The notes: generated by a model not told the origin, from the sequence alone. DNA of 64,000 nucleotides from Ptychodera flava (GCF_041260155.1 NW_027248277.1:6631910-6695909), one strand, 5' to 3'; positions 35,038 through 47,799 are shown, numbered from the stretch's first letter. Numbers and translations are program-made.

Positions 35038-37500
35038 TCATGCATCTGGAGATGTTTGAACTTTGTAGGATACTGGTCCAGTTTTCTCAGTGACTATTCC
35101 AGGTATCCATTTCTCATTTCCGCGATAATTTCTGACGGAAACTCTTTCTCCAATGTCAAGTTGACGATCATGTGCAGTCTGTCTGGTGGCTGCTTGATCT
35201 AGTTGTTTTTCTTGCACATCGCGGCGTAGATCTGGTTTCAGTAGATCTAGTCGTGTGCGCATTCTTCTACCAAAGAATAACATCGCTGGTGTTTCTCCAG
35301 TAGTAGAATGTGGTGTGTTTCTGTACGACATCAGGTATTTTGATAATTTCTTCTGCACTGTTCCTTTCTCTCCCTTCATGGCACGTAACGCTTTCTTGAA
35401 GGATTGTACAGATCGTTCTGCAAATCCATTTGTGGAAGGATGGTACGGCGCAGAGGTGATGTGTGTGATGCCGTTATTTTCATGAATGTTTCAAACTCAT
35501 CTGAAACAAATTGTGGGCCGTTGTCGCTTACCAATACTTCTGGGATACCATATCTTGCAAAAATGGTGCGCAGTATTTCTATCGTCTTTTCAGCAGTAGT
35601 GGACGATGTAGGAATTACTTCTGGCCATTTTGAGTGTGCATCGGTGATCACTAGGTACGACTGTCCTTGGAATGGACCCGCGTAGTCTATGTGGATGCGT
35701 TGCCATGGCGATGTTGGCCATTCCCATGGGTGAAGTGGTGCGACCATTGGTATGCTCTGGTTTGTTGACATCCAGAACATTGTTTGGTTACTTGCTCGAT
35801 AGCTTTATCGATGCCTGGCCACCATACATAGCTTCTTGCCAAGGCTTTCATTTTCACTACGCCTTGATAACCGCTGTGTAGTTCATCTAGAACTCTTTCT
35901 GCAGTTTGCTTGGTATGATGACTCTCATTCCCCACATTAGACATCCATTGAATACAGTTAACTCACTTCTACGGTTATAGAACGGAGTTAGATTCTGATC
36001 CTTGTGAGACCATCCATTCATAGTAGCTTCGTATACGCTGGCTAGAACAGGATCTCGGCGCGTCTCTTTTCGAACACGAGCGCTTGTAACAGGGAGACTG
36101 TCGAATTGCGAGATGTGTAGCACTTCGATCGCGTCTTCCTTCTCTTCAAAATTGGTGTCTAAGGGTAATCTCGATAAACCGTCTGCGTTGCAGTGTTTCT
36201 TGGTATTCTTGTATTGAATATCATAATCAAAACCGGCAAGATATATTGCGTATCGTTGCAATCTTGCTGCAGTTGTTGCTGGAATTCCTTTTTCTGGGTG
36301 GAATATCGATACCAGCGGTCGATGGTCTGTCAGTAGTGTGAATTTTCGAACATTCAGGTAGGTGTGAAATTTCTTAACTCCCCATACTATTGCAAGTGCT
36401 TCTTTCTCTATTTGAGAATAATTTTTCTCTGCCTTTGTTAGCGATCTTGATGCATAGGATATTGGTCTTTCTTGCCCATATTCCATTGTGTGGGAGACCA
36501 CTGCTCCTCATCCATATGGTGAAGCATCGCACACAATTTTGATCGGCAGGTTAGGATCATAATGCGCTAGCACTTTCTCTGATGTGATGAGCTTCTTGGC
36601 TTTCTTGAAAGCTTTATCACAGTCATCAGTCCACTTCAACTTTCGATTTTTCTCCAACAGTCTGTTCAGTAGATGCAGTACTGTTGCTAGGTTTGGTAGA
36701 AATCCATGATAATAATTTATCAATCCCAGGAAGGAGCGAACTTGACTGACGTCCTTCGGTTCGGGTGCCTCGGTCACGGCTTTGACTTTCTCTTTCGTCA
36801 TGTGGAGCCCATGTTTGTCGATGACATGTGAGCAGAACGTGGTTTCATCTTTGAAGAATTCGCATTTCTTCAAATTGACTTGTAGGCTATACTCTTGAAC
36901 AATACTTCTTCAATATTGATGAAATGTTCGTCGTCATTTTCGCCTGTTATGATCATGTCATCAACGATGCACTTAGTGCGAGTAGCTCCTTGCAGTACTT
37001 GATCCATGGATCGCTGCCATATTGCAGGTGCAGAGGCGATACCGAACATTAATCTATTGTATTGGTACAACCCTTTTTGTGTTGATGGTAAGATACTTCT
37101 TTGAGTCTTCATCCATTTCCATCTGATGATAGGCTTGACATAAATCGATGCGTGTGAATTTCTTTCAACTTGCTAGGTCTGCAAAGATATCTTCAATACG
37201 TGGTAGTGGGTACTGATCTACCTTCAATACTGGGTTGACTGTCGTCTTAAAATCTCCACATATACGTACTGCACCTGATTTCTTGGGGCCTGGTACAATC
37301 GGCGTTGCCCAATCACTGTGTCTTACTTTTGACAAAATACCTTCACTTTCAAGTCGGTCCAACTCTTTTTCCACTTTCGGACGTAGAGAGTATGGCACTT
37401 GGCGGGCTTTCTGGAATTTGGGCGCGGCATTTTTCTCTATCAGTAGCTTTGCCTTGATTCCTTTCATAGCTCCGATGCCGTCTTTGAAAACTTGTGGGTA
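35038..37500 (-). pseudogene. Gypsy pol region (RT, RNase H, integrase), fossil
   Basis: Reverse transcriptase is recognisable at about 36.9-37.5 kb, RNase H at about 35.9-36.9 kb (SYASRSLTKAEKNYSQIEKE, LTDHRPL) and integrase at about 35.0-35.95 kb (zinc-binding region and core with IHIDYAGPF and VSDNGPQF). The order is that of Ty3/gypsy. The region is broken. Confidence 0.85.
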
Positions 37501-37779
37501 TTTGTCTAGTATTGTTTTCAGCTTTTCATCAGTTGTTGTCTTCGTTGTCTTCTTTTCAATTTAACTGCTTTCACTGCTTGGCGGTTGATTTCTTTAATTT
37601 TCTTCCAATTTATCTGTATTTTGCATAACCAGCTTTTCCCATCAGTGGCTTGCTTTTTGTTTTGCAGATATACAGCTCTAATTTAGACTTCTGGTCTTCA
37701 TATTCAACCGTGACATCCAAGATACCCATAATGCCTAGCTTGTGCCCTGTAATGGCTCTCATGTTTACCTCGGCATCTT

Positions 37780-38841
37780 TCAGCTTTGCTCCTTGAAATA
37801 TTTGTCATAGTCATCTTTTGACAAGAGAGAGATTGGGGATCCGGTGTCTATTTCCATGTTAATGAGTTTTCCATTTACTCGTGGTGTTACTCTTGCAGGT
37901 TGACTGCCTTGTTTGTTTAAAGTCTTAACACTTGTGAGGCTTGAAACAAAGTCGCTGTCACTACTGTCTTCTTCTAAAGCATGCACCTTCTTGCTTTTGC
38001 TTTTCTGGAATTTCTTTTTGCTTTCTCCCTTCCCTTGTTTAGAACGGCAAGCACTTTGAATGTGTCCAGTTTTCTTACAGTTGTGACACTCAGCATCTTT
38101 GAATCTGCAGTCAGATGGCTTATGGCCTTTCTTACCGCACCGATAGCAAGGCTTTGTCTTCCCTTGGGGATTACTGACCTTATTGACTTTGAGGTCTTGC
38201 AAGCGGTTCTTCAAGTCGGGCTGCTTCTTATCAGCTGACTCCATGGAGATGGCAATTTGCATAGCCTTCTCGAAAGATATGTCATCTTCCTGCAGTAATC
38301 TCTTCTGAATAGAGAATGTACGTAGACCGCAAACCAACTTATCACGGAGGGCTTGGTCCAAAAAATGTACCAACTTGCAGGTTTTTGATAGTCTCCGCAG
38401 TTCACATGTGTATGCCTTAATGGATTCGCTTTCTTTTTGATTTCTATACCAAAATGTGAATCTTTCATGCACCAACAATGGCTTCTGTTCGTAGTGATTT
38501 TCAAGAATCTCAACAATTTCCTCGAATTGCTTGGATGTTGGCAATGCTGGAAATATCAAATTTTCTAACGTACCATACACCGTTGGTCCCAATAACGATA
38601 ATAGACACGAAACTTTCCTGTCTTGTGGTACCTGATTGGCATTGAAATAGTGGGTGAGCCTCCTTGCATAAGCTGACCATGTTTCTAAACTGTCATCAAA
38701 TGCATCTATGCGTCCCCAGCGTTCTGAAGATGGTCTTTCCATTTGGGCTGGTGTGGGAGCAGGAGAAATACTTCGACCCGGTGTTGATGGCTGATTGGTG
38801 ACTACAGAGTTTTGTTCTGTATCACCCATGTAGACTACCAA
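37780..38841 (-). pseudogene. Gypsy gag-protease region, fossil
   Basis: A retrotransposon gag (capsid-like) region is followed by two CCHC zinc knuckles (CYRCGKKGHKPSDC and CHNCKKTGHIQSAC), a basic stretch, and an aspartic protease motif (DTGSP). It belongs to the element at 34319-39226. Confidence 0.85.
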
Positions 38842-39022
38842 GTAACTTTACTGACCTTTGTTCAACAGGGTGTGGCTCAAGTTCGACTCAAGGCAACTTT
38901 TTACCGTCTTCCAGTTGAAACTTTGCAGGACTTGGTTACTCAGAGGTCAACTTCACTCAGGCTGTGCAGGGTGTCTTCTTTCACACACTTGTGGATCAAA
39001 AGAGCATCCTCGTCGCCAATTA

Positions 39023-39226
39023 TGTTGTGTTTTAGTGCACTTTTGATTAGAGCAAAAGACACACGACTCACACAGTGTAGCCATTAACTAGAATTCTACT
39101 TTATTAACATAATCTCATAAGTAAACTACACGTCATTGGTTACTATTGGATACTAGAGATAGTGTCTCATCCTGGTGGCTTCCATCACTTAACACTTGTT
39201 AATGTATATAGGGTGAATATACTACA
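39023..39226 (-). repeat. 5' LTR of the gypsy element
   Basis: This is the partner of 34319-34521. It is bordered outside by AATTA (39227-39231) and inside by the primer-binding-site-like sequence. Confidence 0.9.
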
Positions 39227-40323
39227 AATTACAAGAAAGATCAGTACAAAACAATGACAACTTTTTCAGACGTGTTTTATAGATAGTAGGGAGAAATTTT
39301 TAATTTAACGAACACTTCCTTCCTTTTTTCAGCTTTAATCACTAACAATATGATTTGGCTTGTTTTCTTTCTTAGATTTTTCTAGCTAGCTCTTCTGTAA
39401 CTTGTTTTTGCATTTCACGTCACCTGTGCAATTTGCTGCTCCTATATCGTTTTTAGTGAGCCCCGGCCTGCGTCATATTATAGGGGTTACATCAAATAAA
39501 TATATAAATAAATATGTAAACATTTTCAATGCGTTCGTTTGATTGGTTTTGATAAAACTGTTTGTACAAAAGAGCAATGCCCCAAAACGTAAAGAAAACA
39601 ACAGAATTCTGACTATAATGATATATGACAATATATAACAACAGTCAACAGCAACATGGAACACGGTACAGGATTTTGGAAAATGTCTTTGAGTGCTCTT
39701 TTTAGAGAGATATGAGAAACATAAGAAAGTAAAGAACAGTGGATTATTATAATCAGTTGTTGATGAGAACCAAATTTTAAAGCAATTTCAGTAATCATGG
39801 CGTCACAAAAAAATCACTCCTAAGCAAAAAGTCTATCTGGGAGAGCTTGAAAAAATCATTCAGGGCCTTCTCACTAGCATAGGTCACTCAGATCGAATAA
39901 TCAAAAAATTCAACCATGGCAATCATTATCGCCTAACACTTCCCTTTAAACATCAGGGATAGCGTCATATTACTGTCGGAGACAAAAACAGTTTATGTGA
40001 ACTTTATGTAGTAATATGATCATAGAGATCCTATGTGTGATTCATACAGTCATCAGACGCTGAAGAAACTTTGTACCAATTCTTATACACTTGAATCTCC
40101 CCGCCCGCCAAAATCTGTCTCCCTCTTTTTTCTATCGCATTCGTCGCAAGCCTTTTTAAAACCCTATTAAGTTTGATACACTTTTTTTAACATTCTACTT
40201 TCTCCCTGTCAGTGCTGCAATAAACCTTGTAAGTTCTTTGCAAATACACGATTGTTGTTGCTTACACAGAAGTCATACATAGCAACCTTGATCAGGAAAC
40301 CCCATATCACAATTACCGACACT

Positions 40324-41680
40324 CATGGTCCTTCTGAGGTGAGAATTTTCCTGGTAACCCTCCCGGGTAACCCTCGAGCTTTCACTGATGATCACACTGA
40401 CTTGGTCCAAGATAAAACCTGGTATGGAAGTATTTCACATCTACTGTCTTACAACCACTTGTTGGCTACCTCTTTCTGAAACCATTTGGCAATGCGCCCT
40501 CAACGGTCATTCTAGCCAGCGATGCTCAACAAGGCAGCCTGGTTGAGTATTTGCTCTTAAAAGCCAGGTTTCTTGAATAATTCATGTTCTTCTACACACA
40601 CCTCCCATGTACATCTGAACCTTGCAAACTAATGAAATGATTAAAATTATGGAGTAAAAATTTGTGCACCCAGTAATGATTCAACATGAATTGGATAAAC
40701 AAAGGACGACAGGGTGCATCTGAGAGACAATTAAAGTCGAGTGTAGTTGTTCTATCTCAAGTAAATCGAAATCAATGTGCATTTGATTTTGGTTCCCAAA
40801 ACTACACAATATCTGACAATACTTGCAATTGAGGTGTATAAGAAAACATAAAAATATTTGTAGCTTAATGAATTGCCAGAAGTGTTTGATGTGAAATCAA
40901 AATACCCCCACTTGAAATCTTGATCGGTAAAATATCAATACTCTTTGATGTCATCCAAAATACGGTGGCCACATCACATAAACATAATGAAAGTAGTTTA
41001 TAATCTTAATAACACCATGGTCCTTCTGAGGTGAGAATTTTCCTCGTAACCCTCCCGGGTAACCCTCGAGCTTTCAATTATGATCACACTGACTTGGTCC
41101 AAGATAAAACCTGGTATGGAAGTATTTCACATCTAATGTATTACAACCCCTTGTTGGCCAGCTCTTTCTAAAACCATTTGGCAATGCGCCCTCAACGGTC
41201 ATTCTGGCCAGTTATGCTCAACGAGGCAGCCTGGTTGAGAAGCCAGGTTTCTGAATAATTCATGTTCTTCTACACACATTTCCCATGTACATCTGAACCC
41301 TTACAAACTAATGAAATGATTAACATTTTGGAGTAAGATTAGTACACCTAGTAATGATTCAACATGAATTGGATAAACAAAGGACGACAGGGTCTATCTG
41401 AGTGACAATTAAAGTCGAGGGTTGTTGTTCTATCCAAAGTAAATCGAAATCAATGTGCATTTGATTTTGGTTTTCATTCACAACTCAATACTATCTGATA
41501 ATGCTTGTAATTGAGGTGTATTCGAACACATAAATATATTTGTGGCTCGATGAATTGCCAGAAGTGTTTACTGTGAAATCTTGATCAGTAAAATATCAAT
41601 ACTCTTTGATGTCATCCAAAATACGGTGGTCACATCTCAATACACATAATGAAAGTAGTTTATAATGTTAATAACACCAT
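40324..41680. repeat. Local tandem duplication, two units of about 0.69 kb
   Basis: Unit 1 (40324-41015) and unit 2 (41016-41680) share the start CATGGTCCTTCTGAGGTGAG and the end AATAACACCAT. Copy 1 of the segmental duplication has a single equivalent at about 8050-8900, so this doubling is later or was lost there. Confidence 0.8.
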
Positions 41681-41923
41681 TTTTCTTCATAAAGCTGATG
41701 AACGTTGCTTCTTGCGTCTAAAGTGACAACTGACAGAAAATAGGCCTAGACAAGCAAGGAAGGGTACCAGATGCCACAAATAACAAATACGTAGTTTCTT
41801 CCTGGCAAGTAAGTCACATTTTGTACAAGGACAGCAACAGGGTCTGAATCCTGGAAATATATGTTGCAGAGTGAATACCAATTGCATAATTCTTGAAAAA
41901 GAATTTTGTGAAGGATGATATAC

Positions 41924-41954
41924 CTGCTTGTTTAGACTCTGACAGTAGTGTTTC
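41924..41954 (-). pseudogene. Remnant of a receptor N-terminal exon cut by a repeat
   Basis: On the minus strand, codons for ETLLSESKQA end at a donor GCAG|GTATAT. Sequence and position match the end of the exon at 62103-62240 (ETLLESPTSG), and the intron side is also similar. The rest of the exon is replaced by a SINE-like repeat starting at 41955. Confidence 0.5.
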
Positions 41955-42220
41955 GCATCAGTCGCCTAGTGGAGAGGCAACAGACAGAACCGCTCGGCTA
42001 AATCCCAACTCTCAAAACAGAGTGGTTCAATAGCCGACTAAGTTGTTACATTTTTCTGACTGCGACCGCGCTCCACACGTTGTAGAGTTTGTGAAGCACT
42101 CACGCACGTACACTCACTATCACACATCACACACACACACAAACTTTATCGAAGCAAAGGGCGAATGACAGTCTCTGGGACAATTCTGTTCACCAGAAGA
42201 GCTATCAACCCGGGTAGAAC
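41955..42220 (-). mobile_element. tRNA-derived SINE-like repeat, copy 1
   Basis: On the minus strand it carries an A-box-like TTAGCCGAGCGGTTCTGTC, as in Leu/Ser tRNAs, next to CCACTAGGCGACTGATGC. The B box side is missing. The body ends in a GTGTGTGATGTGTG-like stretch. The related copies at 43240 and 44160 keep more of the unit. Confidence 0.6.
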
Positions 42221-42499
42221 AATATTGCATAAGATGCAGTCATGCAATGATTCTTACTCATAACTTGGGCACAACATTGCAAATTTTGAATAAAATTTTA
42301 AAGATGGTTAGTAAATGTGGTGTAATATTTAACAAATTCCTTACATTTTGGGAAATTGTACCGATCCAATTATCCCAATTTAGTTCCAATCGTGTTAAAA
42401 CTGGGATCGAATATATGCATGGTCACCCATTTCATTCAGTATCTTTCAACATGTCAAACAATATGAGTAGTATCTCATGAATATCAATTTTTGATTTTG

Positions 42500-42920
42500 T
42501 CAATTCACTATGCATTGCGGTCTATGATGAAACTATGAATATTTTTTTCAGTAAAAAATTGATAAATCTGTGCATTTATGTATGCTTGATTATTTAGATT
42601 ATTGTTTTTGATTAGACTAGAGTGGTTACAAGTCCATGGTTGTGCAAGAAATTTGATTTTGGAATTTCACTGAAATGTTGATTCACTATGCATTGCTATG
42701 TTGAAACTATGAACAATTTTTTTCAGTACAAAATCAGATAAATCTGTGCATTTATGTATGATTGATTATTTAGATTATTGTTCTTGATTAGACTAGAGTG
42801 GTTACAAGTCCATGGTTGTGCGAGAAATTTATTTTGCAATTTCACTGAAATGTTGATTCACTATGCATGGCGGTCTATAATGTGTACGTATTTGTTGGTG
42901 ATTTCCTATTCAGGAACTAT
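42500..42920 (+). repeat. About 185-bp tandem repeat, two units
   Basis: Two units in direct order share GATTAGACTAGAGTGGTTAC and AAGTCCATGGTTGTGC. The reverse-complement family member is at 4240-4600. Confidence 0.7.
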
Positions 42921-43239
42921 CACATGAACTATCAAAGTTTTGGCCTTAAAATTAGCTTCTGTCAAAAGTGACCCTCCCTCCAAGATAGGTTTATAAAAAG
43001 TGACCCTCCCCTTGAGTTGTTTTCTAAAAAGTGACCCTTCACCAATTCCCCTGGCCCACCCCCTATAATTACTGAATGCTCCCTTACAACGATGGACGAT
43101 ACTAGATTTTCCAAATCGCTGGCAAAATTCAATATATATCGGAGATTTCATCACTAATAGATCTCAGTTCGACCCCAACTTCGAAAAATAGAGGATAAAT
43201 ATTTTCCGATACACCCCTTTCGCTCAAACTTTCCTCAAG

Positions 43240-43475
43240 GAAACTTTAAAAGGTACGGCTAGTTTTCAATCGGGTTCGAACCAACAACATACAGCATCAG
43301 TCGCCTAGCGGAGAGGCCATAGAGAGAACCGCTCAGATAAATCTCCACTCCCAAAAAAGAGTGGTTCAATAGCCGCTAAGTTGTTACATTTTTCTGACTG
43401 AGACCGCTCCACACGATGTAGAGTTCGTGAAGCACTCACTCACGCATGCTCACTATCATACATCGCACCACAGAG
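43240..43475 (-). mobile_element. tRNA-derived SINE-like repeat, copy 2
   Basis: On the minus strand it has GAGCGGTTCTCTC, CCGCTAGGCGACTGATGC and the B box GGTTCGAACCC. The spacing suits a tRNA-Leu/Ser-like head with a variable arm. This is the most complete of the three copies. Confidence 0.65.
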
Positions 43476-44159
43476 AAACATAGATAGAGTGGTAACGGCT
43501 ATTGTTTAAGGCGTGAAGCGGTTACGTAAGCAATCCATGTTTGCCTCGCCTCACGAAGCTCTTGGCTCTCTTTTCCGAAGAGTACCGACTATGCACCCTC
43601 CGGTAATTTTCGGATTTTCACCAATTGTTAAGCGAAAGTATGTTCGACAAATTTTGTGTTGTTGTTGTTGTGTGGTGCTGATCGGAATTGATGTGCTGGC
43701 GAAAACGGGAGTGTTTTGAGCTTCAGGAAAGTAAGTTTTACCGTTTTTAAATCCCTCTCATATTTTTATGAATATAATGAGTGTCTTTGAACCAAATTTG
43801 AAAGTCTTTTATCGATACTGTCTGGTTTTACTCAATGGTTACGGTCAGTCATACTGTCTTTTACACGTGCGTCAAGGAAGGACATGTTTATGAAACTGCT
43901 GGCGTGTTATGTTTGATTGGCGTGAAGCAGTGTTTCTGGCCTGAGAGCTCAGAAAGTAACTATGGTTGCTACGCGACTGGCAGTACGATGTCATTTTTCG
44001 CATAATCTCGTGTAATTATCAACCACAATACAAACAAAGCCTCCAAAAAGTTTAACACCTTTGAGGCTCATTTTAATATAAAAAGCCAATAGTCTACCGA
44101 GACAACCATGGAACAAAAGGCATGCGCAAGTGTTGCCACTCTGCCTATGTTCTCTGTGA

Positions 44160-44369
44160 TCGCACATACACACTTCATCGAAGCGAAGAAAGAAACGAAT
44201 TTCACCGCTTTAACTGGGCGAACGATAACCTCGGGGACAATTCTGTCCACCAGCAGAGTACCAACCCAGGGTAGAAAATACGGCTAGTTTTCAATCGGGT
44301 TCGAACCCACAACATACGGCATCAGTCGCCTAGCGGAGAGGCCACAGAGAGACCGCTCGGCACAGAGTT
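44160..44369 (-). mobile_element. tRNA-derived SINE-like repeat, copy 3, cut by a foldback
   Basis: It has GGGTTCGAACCCAC and the CGCCTAGCGGAGAGGCC region as in copy 2, then stops at the left end of the 302-bp foldback element at 44370. Confidence 0.6.
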
Positions 44370-44671
44370 GGCCATTTTTCATGAATTTTGTTTGCTGCAA
44401 GATACTATTTATATTGTTTGACATGTTGAAAGATACTGAATGAATGGGTGACCATGTATGTATTCGACCCCAGTTGTAGACAAATTAAGTGAAACCATCG
44501 TGAAAATGAATTAGTGGTCATGACCATTAATTCATTTTCGCCATAGTTTCATGTATCATGTCTAAAATCGGGGTAGAATGTATGCATGGTCACCCAACCA
44601 TTCAGTATCTTTCAACATGTCAAACAATATAAATAGTATCTTGCATCAAACAAAATTCATGAAAAATGGCC
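44370..44671. mobile_element. 302-bp foldback element
   Basis: The left end GGCCATTTTTCATGAATTTT is the reverse complement of the right end. The arms of about 150 bp meet at GTGGTCATGACCAT near 44520. A single diverged arm lies at about 42325-42470, so the family has more than one member. No coding capacity. Confidence 0.8.
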
Positions 44672-45309
44672 CGCAACCTTAAAGATCTGGCCAAGCTCAA
44701 CTTACATGCAAACACACGAAATCAGTCGATCATTCCGTATCATTCACAAATGAAAAATTAATTTTAAGCGACTGATGACGAAAACTCTGTTTTAGAAACG
44801 TAGCGTTGAAGGATCGCAGAGTTACTTGGTGTCTCAAATCTTGTTCGGGGTCTATACAAGCACAGTGACTGCCTCAACGGAATCATACATAAAAACGCAA
44901 ACAACAAAGATATGAAAGATGTGTGGAGATTTTTTCCATTATTACACATCTTAGTTCAAATTGGTAAGGTTGGTGTCAGTCTGGGCGAAAGTAATACTTG
45001 ATGTCAGAAATATCGCCGTCATAACTCTCCGTGACATCTTACGAACGCGTTGAACTGTTCAGAGTACTCCTCCAGCTGCAAGCGACAATCGTCTGTATCG
45101 CCGATGACGTCACGCACGCCTCTCCCATGAGCCCTTTCGCGCCATGATTTTCCATGCTAATTATCACAAATGTCGTCTACTTCAACTTCTCTTTCGTCGC
45201 GCCCTAGTCGTCAGCGTGTACAATTATGTTGCAAATTGGAGCTGCATTTTATTCAAGGTTTATTTTAAAAAGAAAAGATGAATTTCGCTGGATTTAGGTT
45301 TCCCTTTAA

Positions 45310-45600
45310 TGCCACCACTCCCGCATATTTGCAGGATTTCCCCTTTTTCTTACCTCATTTACATATTTTTGACACTGACATGTTCATTTGAACGTCATAT
45401 CTCAACCCTTGGTCTACCTGTACACCAAATACTGTGATGGTAGGTGGGGCAGTTTGGGAGTTTTTGCGTGTGGCGGACATATACATCTGCATATACATAC
45501 ATACATACATACATACATACATACATACATACATACAGACGCTAATGACTCACCATATAAGCTCTTTTTGGTATTTATATACATACCTAATATGAGCTAA
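45310..45600. repeat. CATA-tract repeat family, member 2
   Basis: This has the same landmarks as 23985-24240, with an expanded CATA run at about 45493-45535. Confidence 0.75.
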
Positions 45601-45986
45601 AAGCAGCTTTAGCTTCATGAATCTTGTTAATGACAATAATGGTGGAACGTATGCGACATATGAAATGCAAAAAAGCGACCCCCCCCTTCAAATTAATTTC
45701 TAAAATTTGACTCCCCCATTCATCAATCGTAAAACGTGATCCCCCATAAAAAAACAAACATTTTGCTTTGATCCATTAACCCTTTGCACGGCTGTAAATT
45801 AGTAAGTTTGCCTCCCTTTGTTTGCACATACCACCATATCAGAACTCTCAAACTCTCTTTTTTAGAATGGCAATACCAGTGCAACTGTTATTATACCTAT
45901 AAACCAGTCTTTCATCCAGCATTGAAGTTCCCGAATTTAGATTCTCTTGCTGGTAGTATTTGTTGCCACAATTGACAGTCTGGCGT

Positions 45987-46008
45987 GGGGGGGGGGGGGG
46001 TGGGGGGT
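45987..46008. repeat. Poly-G tract
   Basis: This is a run of about fourteen G, one T, and more G. Such runs are prone to sequencing error. Confidence 0.9.
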
Positions 46009-46439
46009 GTTACTAGAACTTTGCACTGCCAACCTACATTTGTGTTCTGAAAAAAGATTAAAACTGACGAGCACGCAAAAGACATCACTAGTGCTAGTAA
46101 TTTCTAGAACGTTCTCAGAAGAAAATTATAATTTCTTTTCAAACTGCTCTATTTTGCACCAAGCTTTTCTTTACACACTCCTATTAGGGTTTTGTGATTG
46201 AAACTTGTCAAAGATTTAAAATTGTAGCCAGTAGAATAAAAAAAATAACAAAAAACAAGTCATTAACAATGACATAGTCCCCACTTGTAATAGGAGTATT
46301 AGTCTTGATGGGGCAAGGGAAATGTGGTCATCAAGAAGTATCACTGGAGTGTATATGTTGAGATCTATGGGCACATAGGTCTATGTCGTTGTTCGCAATT
46401 TGAAACACATGAGGCATGTCTAAGTTATGGTTCTAAATC

Positions 46440-47640
46440 GGAAAAAAAAGATCAGACTGTAGCTGTATTGGCCAACCAAGAATACATATGCGCATAATAA
46501 ATGAGGTACAATATGTGACATCTTAAGGTCTAATGTCCTATCAAAATTGAAGGTATAGAACTTGTGGTTACTGAGTTATGAATATATATGTATAATCAGG
46601 GTCAAAGGTCATCAAGGTCACATGACATTTTGAAAAAAAAGTATGCCAATTAATCCCTATATGCCAAAAATCAGACCTCTAACTCTATTCACTTGCGCTC
46701 AGAATTAGATATGTGCATAATTAATGAGGTAAAGCGTGTGTTGTCATAAGGTCTCCCATCCTACTAAATATAAAGGACATAGCACTTGTGGTTACTTATT
46801 TATTGACATAAACGTATATTTTAGGTAAAAGGTCATTGAGGTCACATGACATTTTGTCAACAAAATTATATCCTATAGTTATCCCTATATACCAAAAAAC
46901 AGACATCCAGCTCTATTGGCTTGCTTAGAATTAGATATGCACATAATTAATGAGGTAAAGTATATGGCGTCATATGGTCTTCCATCATACCAAATATGAA
47001 GGGTGTAGCACTTGTGGTCATGACGGGATGCTCGCATCTAAAAAACAGTACACTTTTTGGGGCTCTTTCTGCACTGATAATATGCAATCTAACGTAGTTA
47101 TATCAGATATAATCAGACATTACATAACGCTTAGTCAACAACTTCAGATACCAATAGCTTGGCCGGTACTACTTTATGCCAAGGTATTGTACAGTGAAGC
47201 AGCACAAACTCAATCTCGTGTAAACCTTGACAACAGTATTATCATTTCAGGACATCGGAATTTGTTCCTACTTTTATTAATTTGAACTAACATATGGCTT
47301 GTAGTATATTTATAGGTCCTAATCTGTGAAAATTAGGGTACAATGTTCAAAGAAGTTCAAGGCGAACAATTATCTGTATGAGTGAAGTGTGTAAGGTAAA
47401 ATCTCTTCCCCGCACACTGGCTTTAATCGCTATCTCTAATCACATTTTGCAAACAGCTTACGAGATGGCAAATAACTTTAATTAGAAGCTCCATACCCGT
47501 TGAAAAGCCCATTTGCCGGGGTGAATATGCCTTGAAAGTGCACTGTTACTTAGATGGGACGTCCCGTCATGTTACTGAGTTAAGGACAAATATGTATATT
47601 TGAGGTCAAAGGTCACCGAGGTCACGTGACATTTTGTTAA
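46440..47640. repeat. About 222-bp tandem repeat array with an insertion
   Basis: Units are marked by CACTTGTGGTTACT at about 46560, 46783 and 47008 and by GGTCACATGACATTTTG blocks. The array is interrupted by the element at 47020-47570 and then resumes with GTTACTGAG and GAGGTCACGTGACATTTTG. Confidence 0.7.
47020..47570. mobile_element. 551-bp inverted-repeat element inside the 222-bp array
   Basis: The left end ATGACGGGATGCTCGCATCT and the right end, read in reverse (ATGACGGGACGTCCCATCT), form imperfect terminal inverted repeats of about 20 bp. The flanks restore the array phase when the insert is removed. No transposase is encoded, so it is non-autonomous. The family is not recognised. 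Confidence 0.65.
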
Positions 47641-47799
47641 AATGTCTGAGATATGTGTGAATGGATGGACTCACGGATGGATGAACGGATGGACATGACC
47701 TAATCTATAAGCCCCCTGGACTTCATCCATGGGGACTAAAAACTGTGTCACTGCATCCTTTTTGCAATATGAATACGATGAGAGACTAAATTTTTATTT

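Larger units (their letters stand above)
34319..39226 (-). mobile_element. Ty3/gypsy LTR retrotransposon, broken
   Basis: A complete-length element of about 4.9 kb lies on the minus strand with LTRs of 203 and 204 bp (TG...CA ends), a 5-bp target duplication AATTA on both sides, and a primer-binding-site-like TTGGCGACGAGG next to the 5' LTR. Gag with zinc knuckles and a protease motif, reverse transcriptase, RNase H and integrase follow in gypsy order. The LTRs differ at about two positions, so the insertion is young. The coding region is broken, with roughly half a dozen interruptions. The unoccupied target is at 6725-6729 in copy 1. Confidence 0.9.

Noticed and set aside
34672-35485. Plus-strand frames across the LTR element
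   Set aside because: They are antisense to pol and show no similarity of their own.
41687-41887. A Cys-rich frame with a hydrophobic stretch on the minus strand
   Set aside because: The region matches intronic sequence near 61990-62100 and the frame is not kept there.
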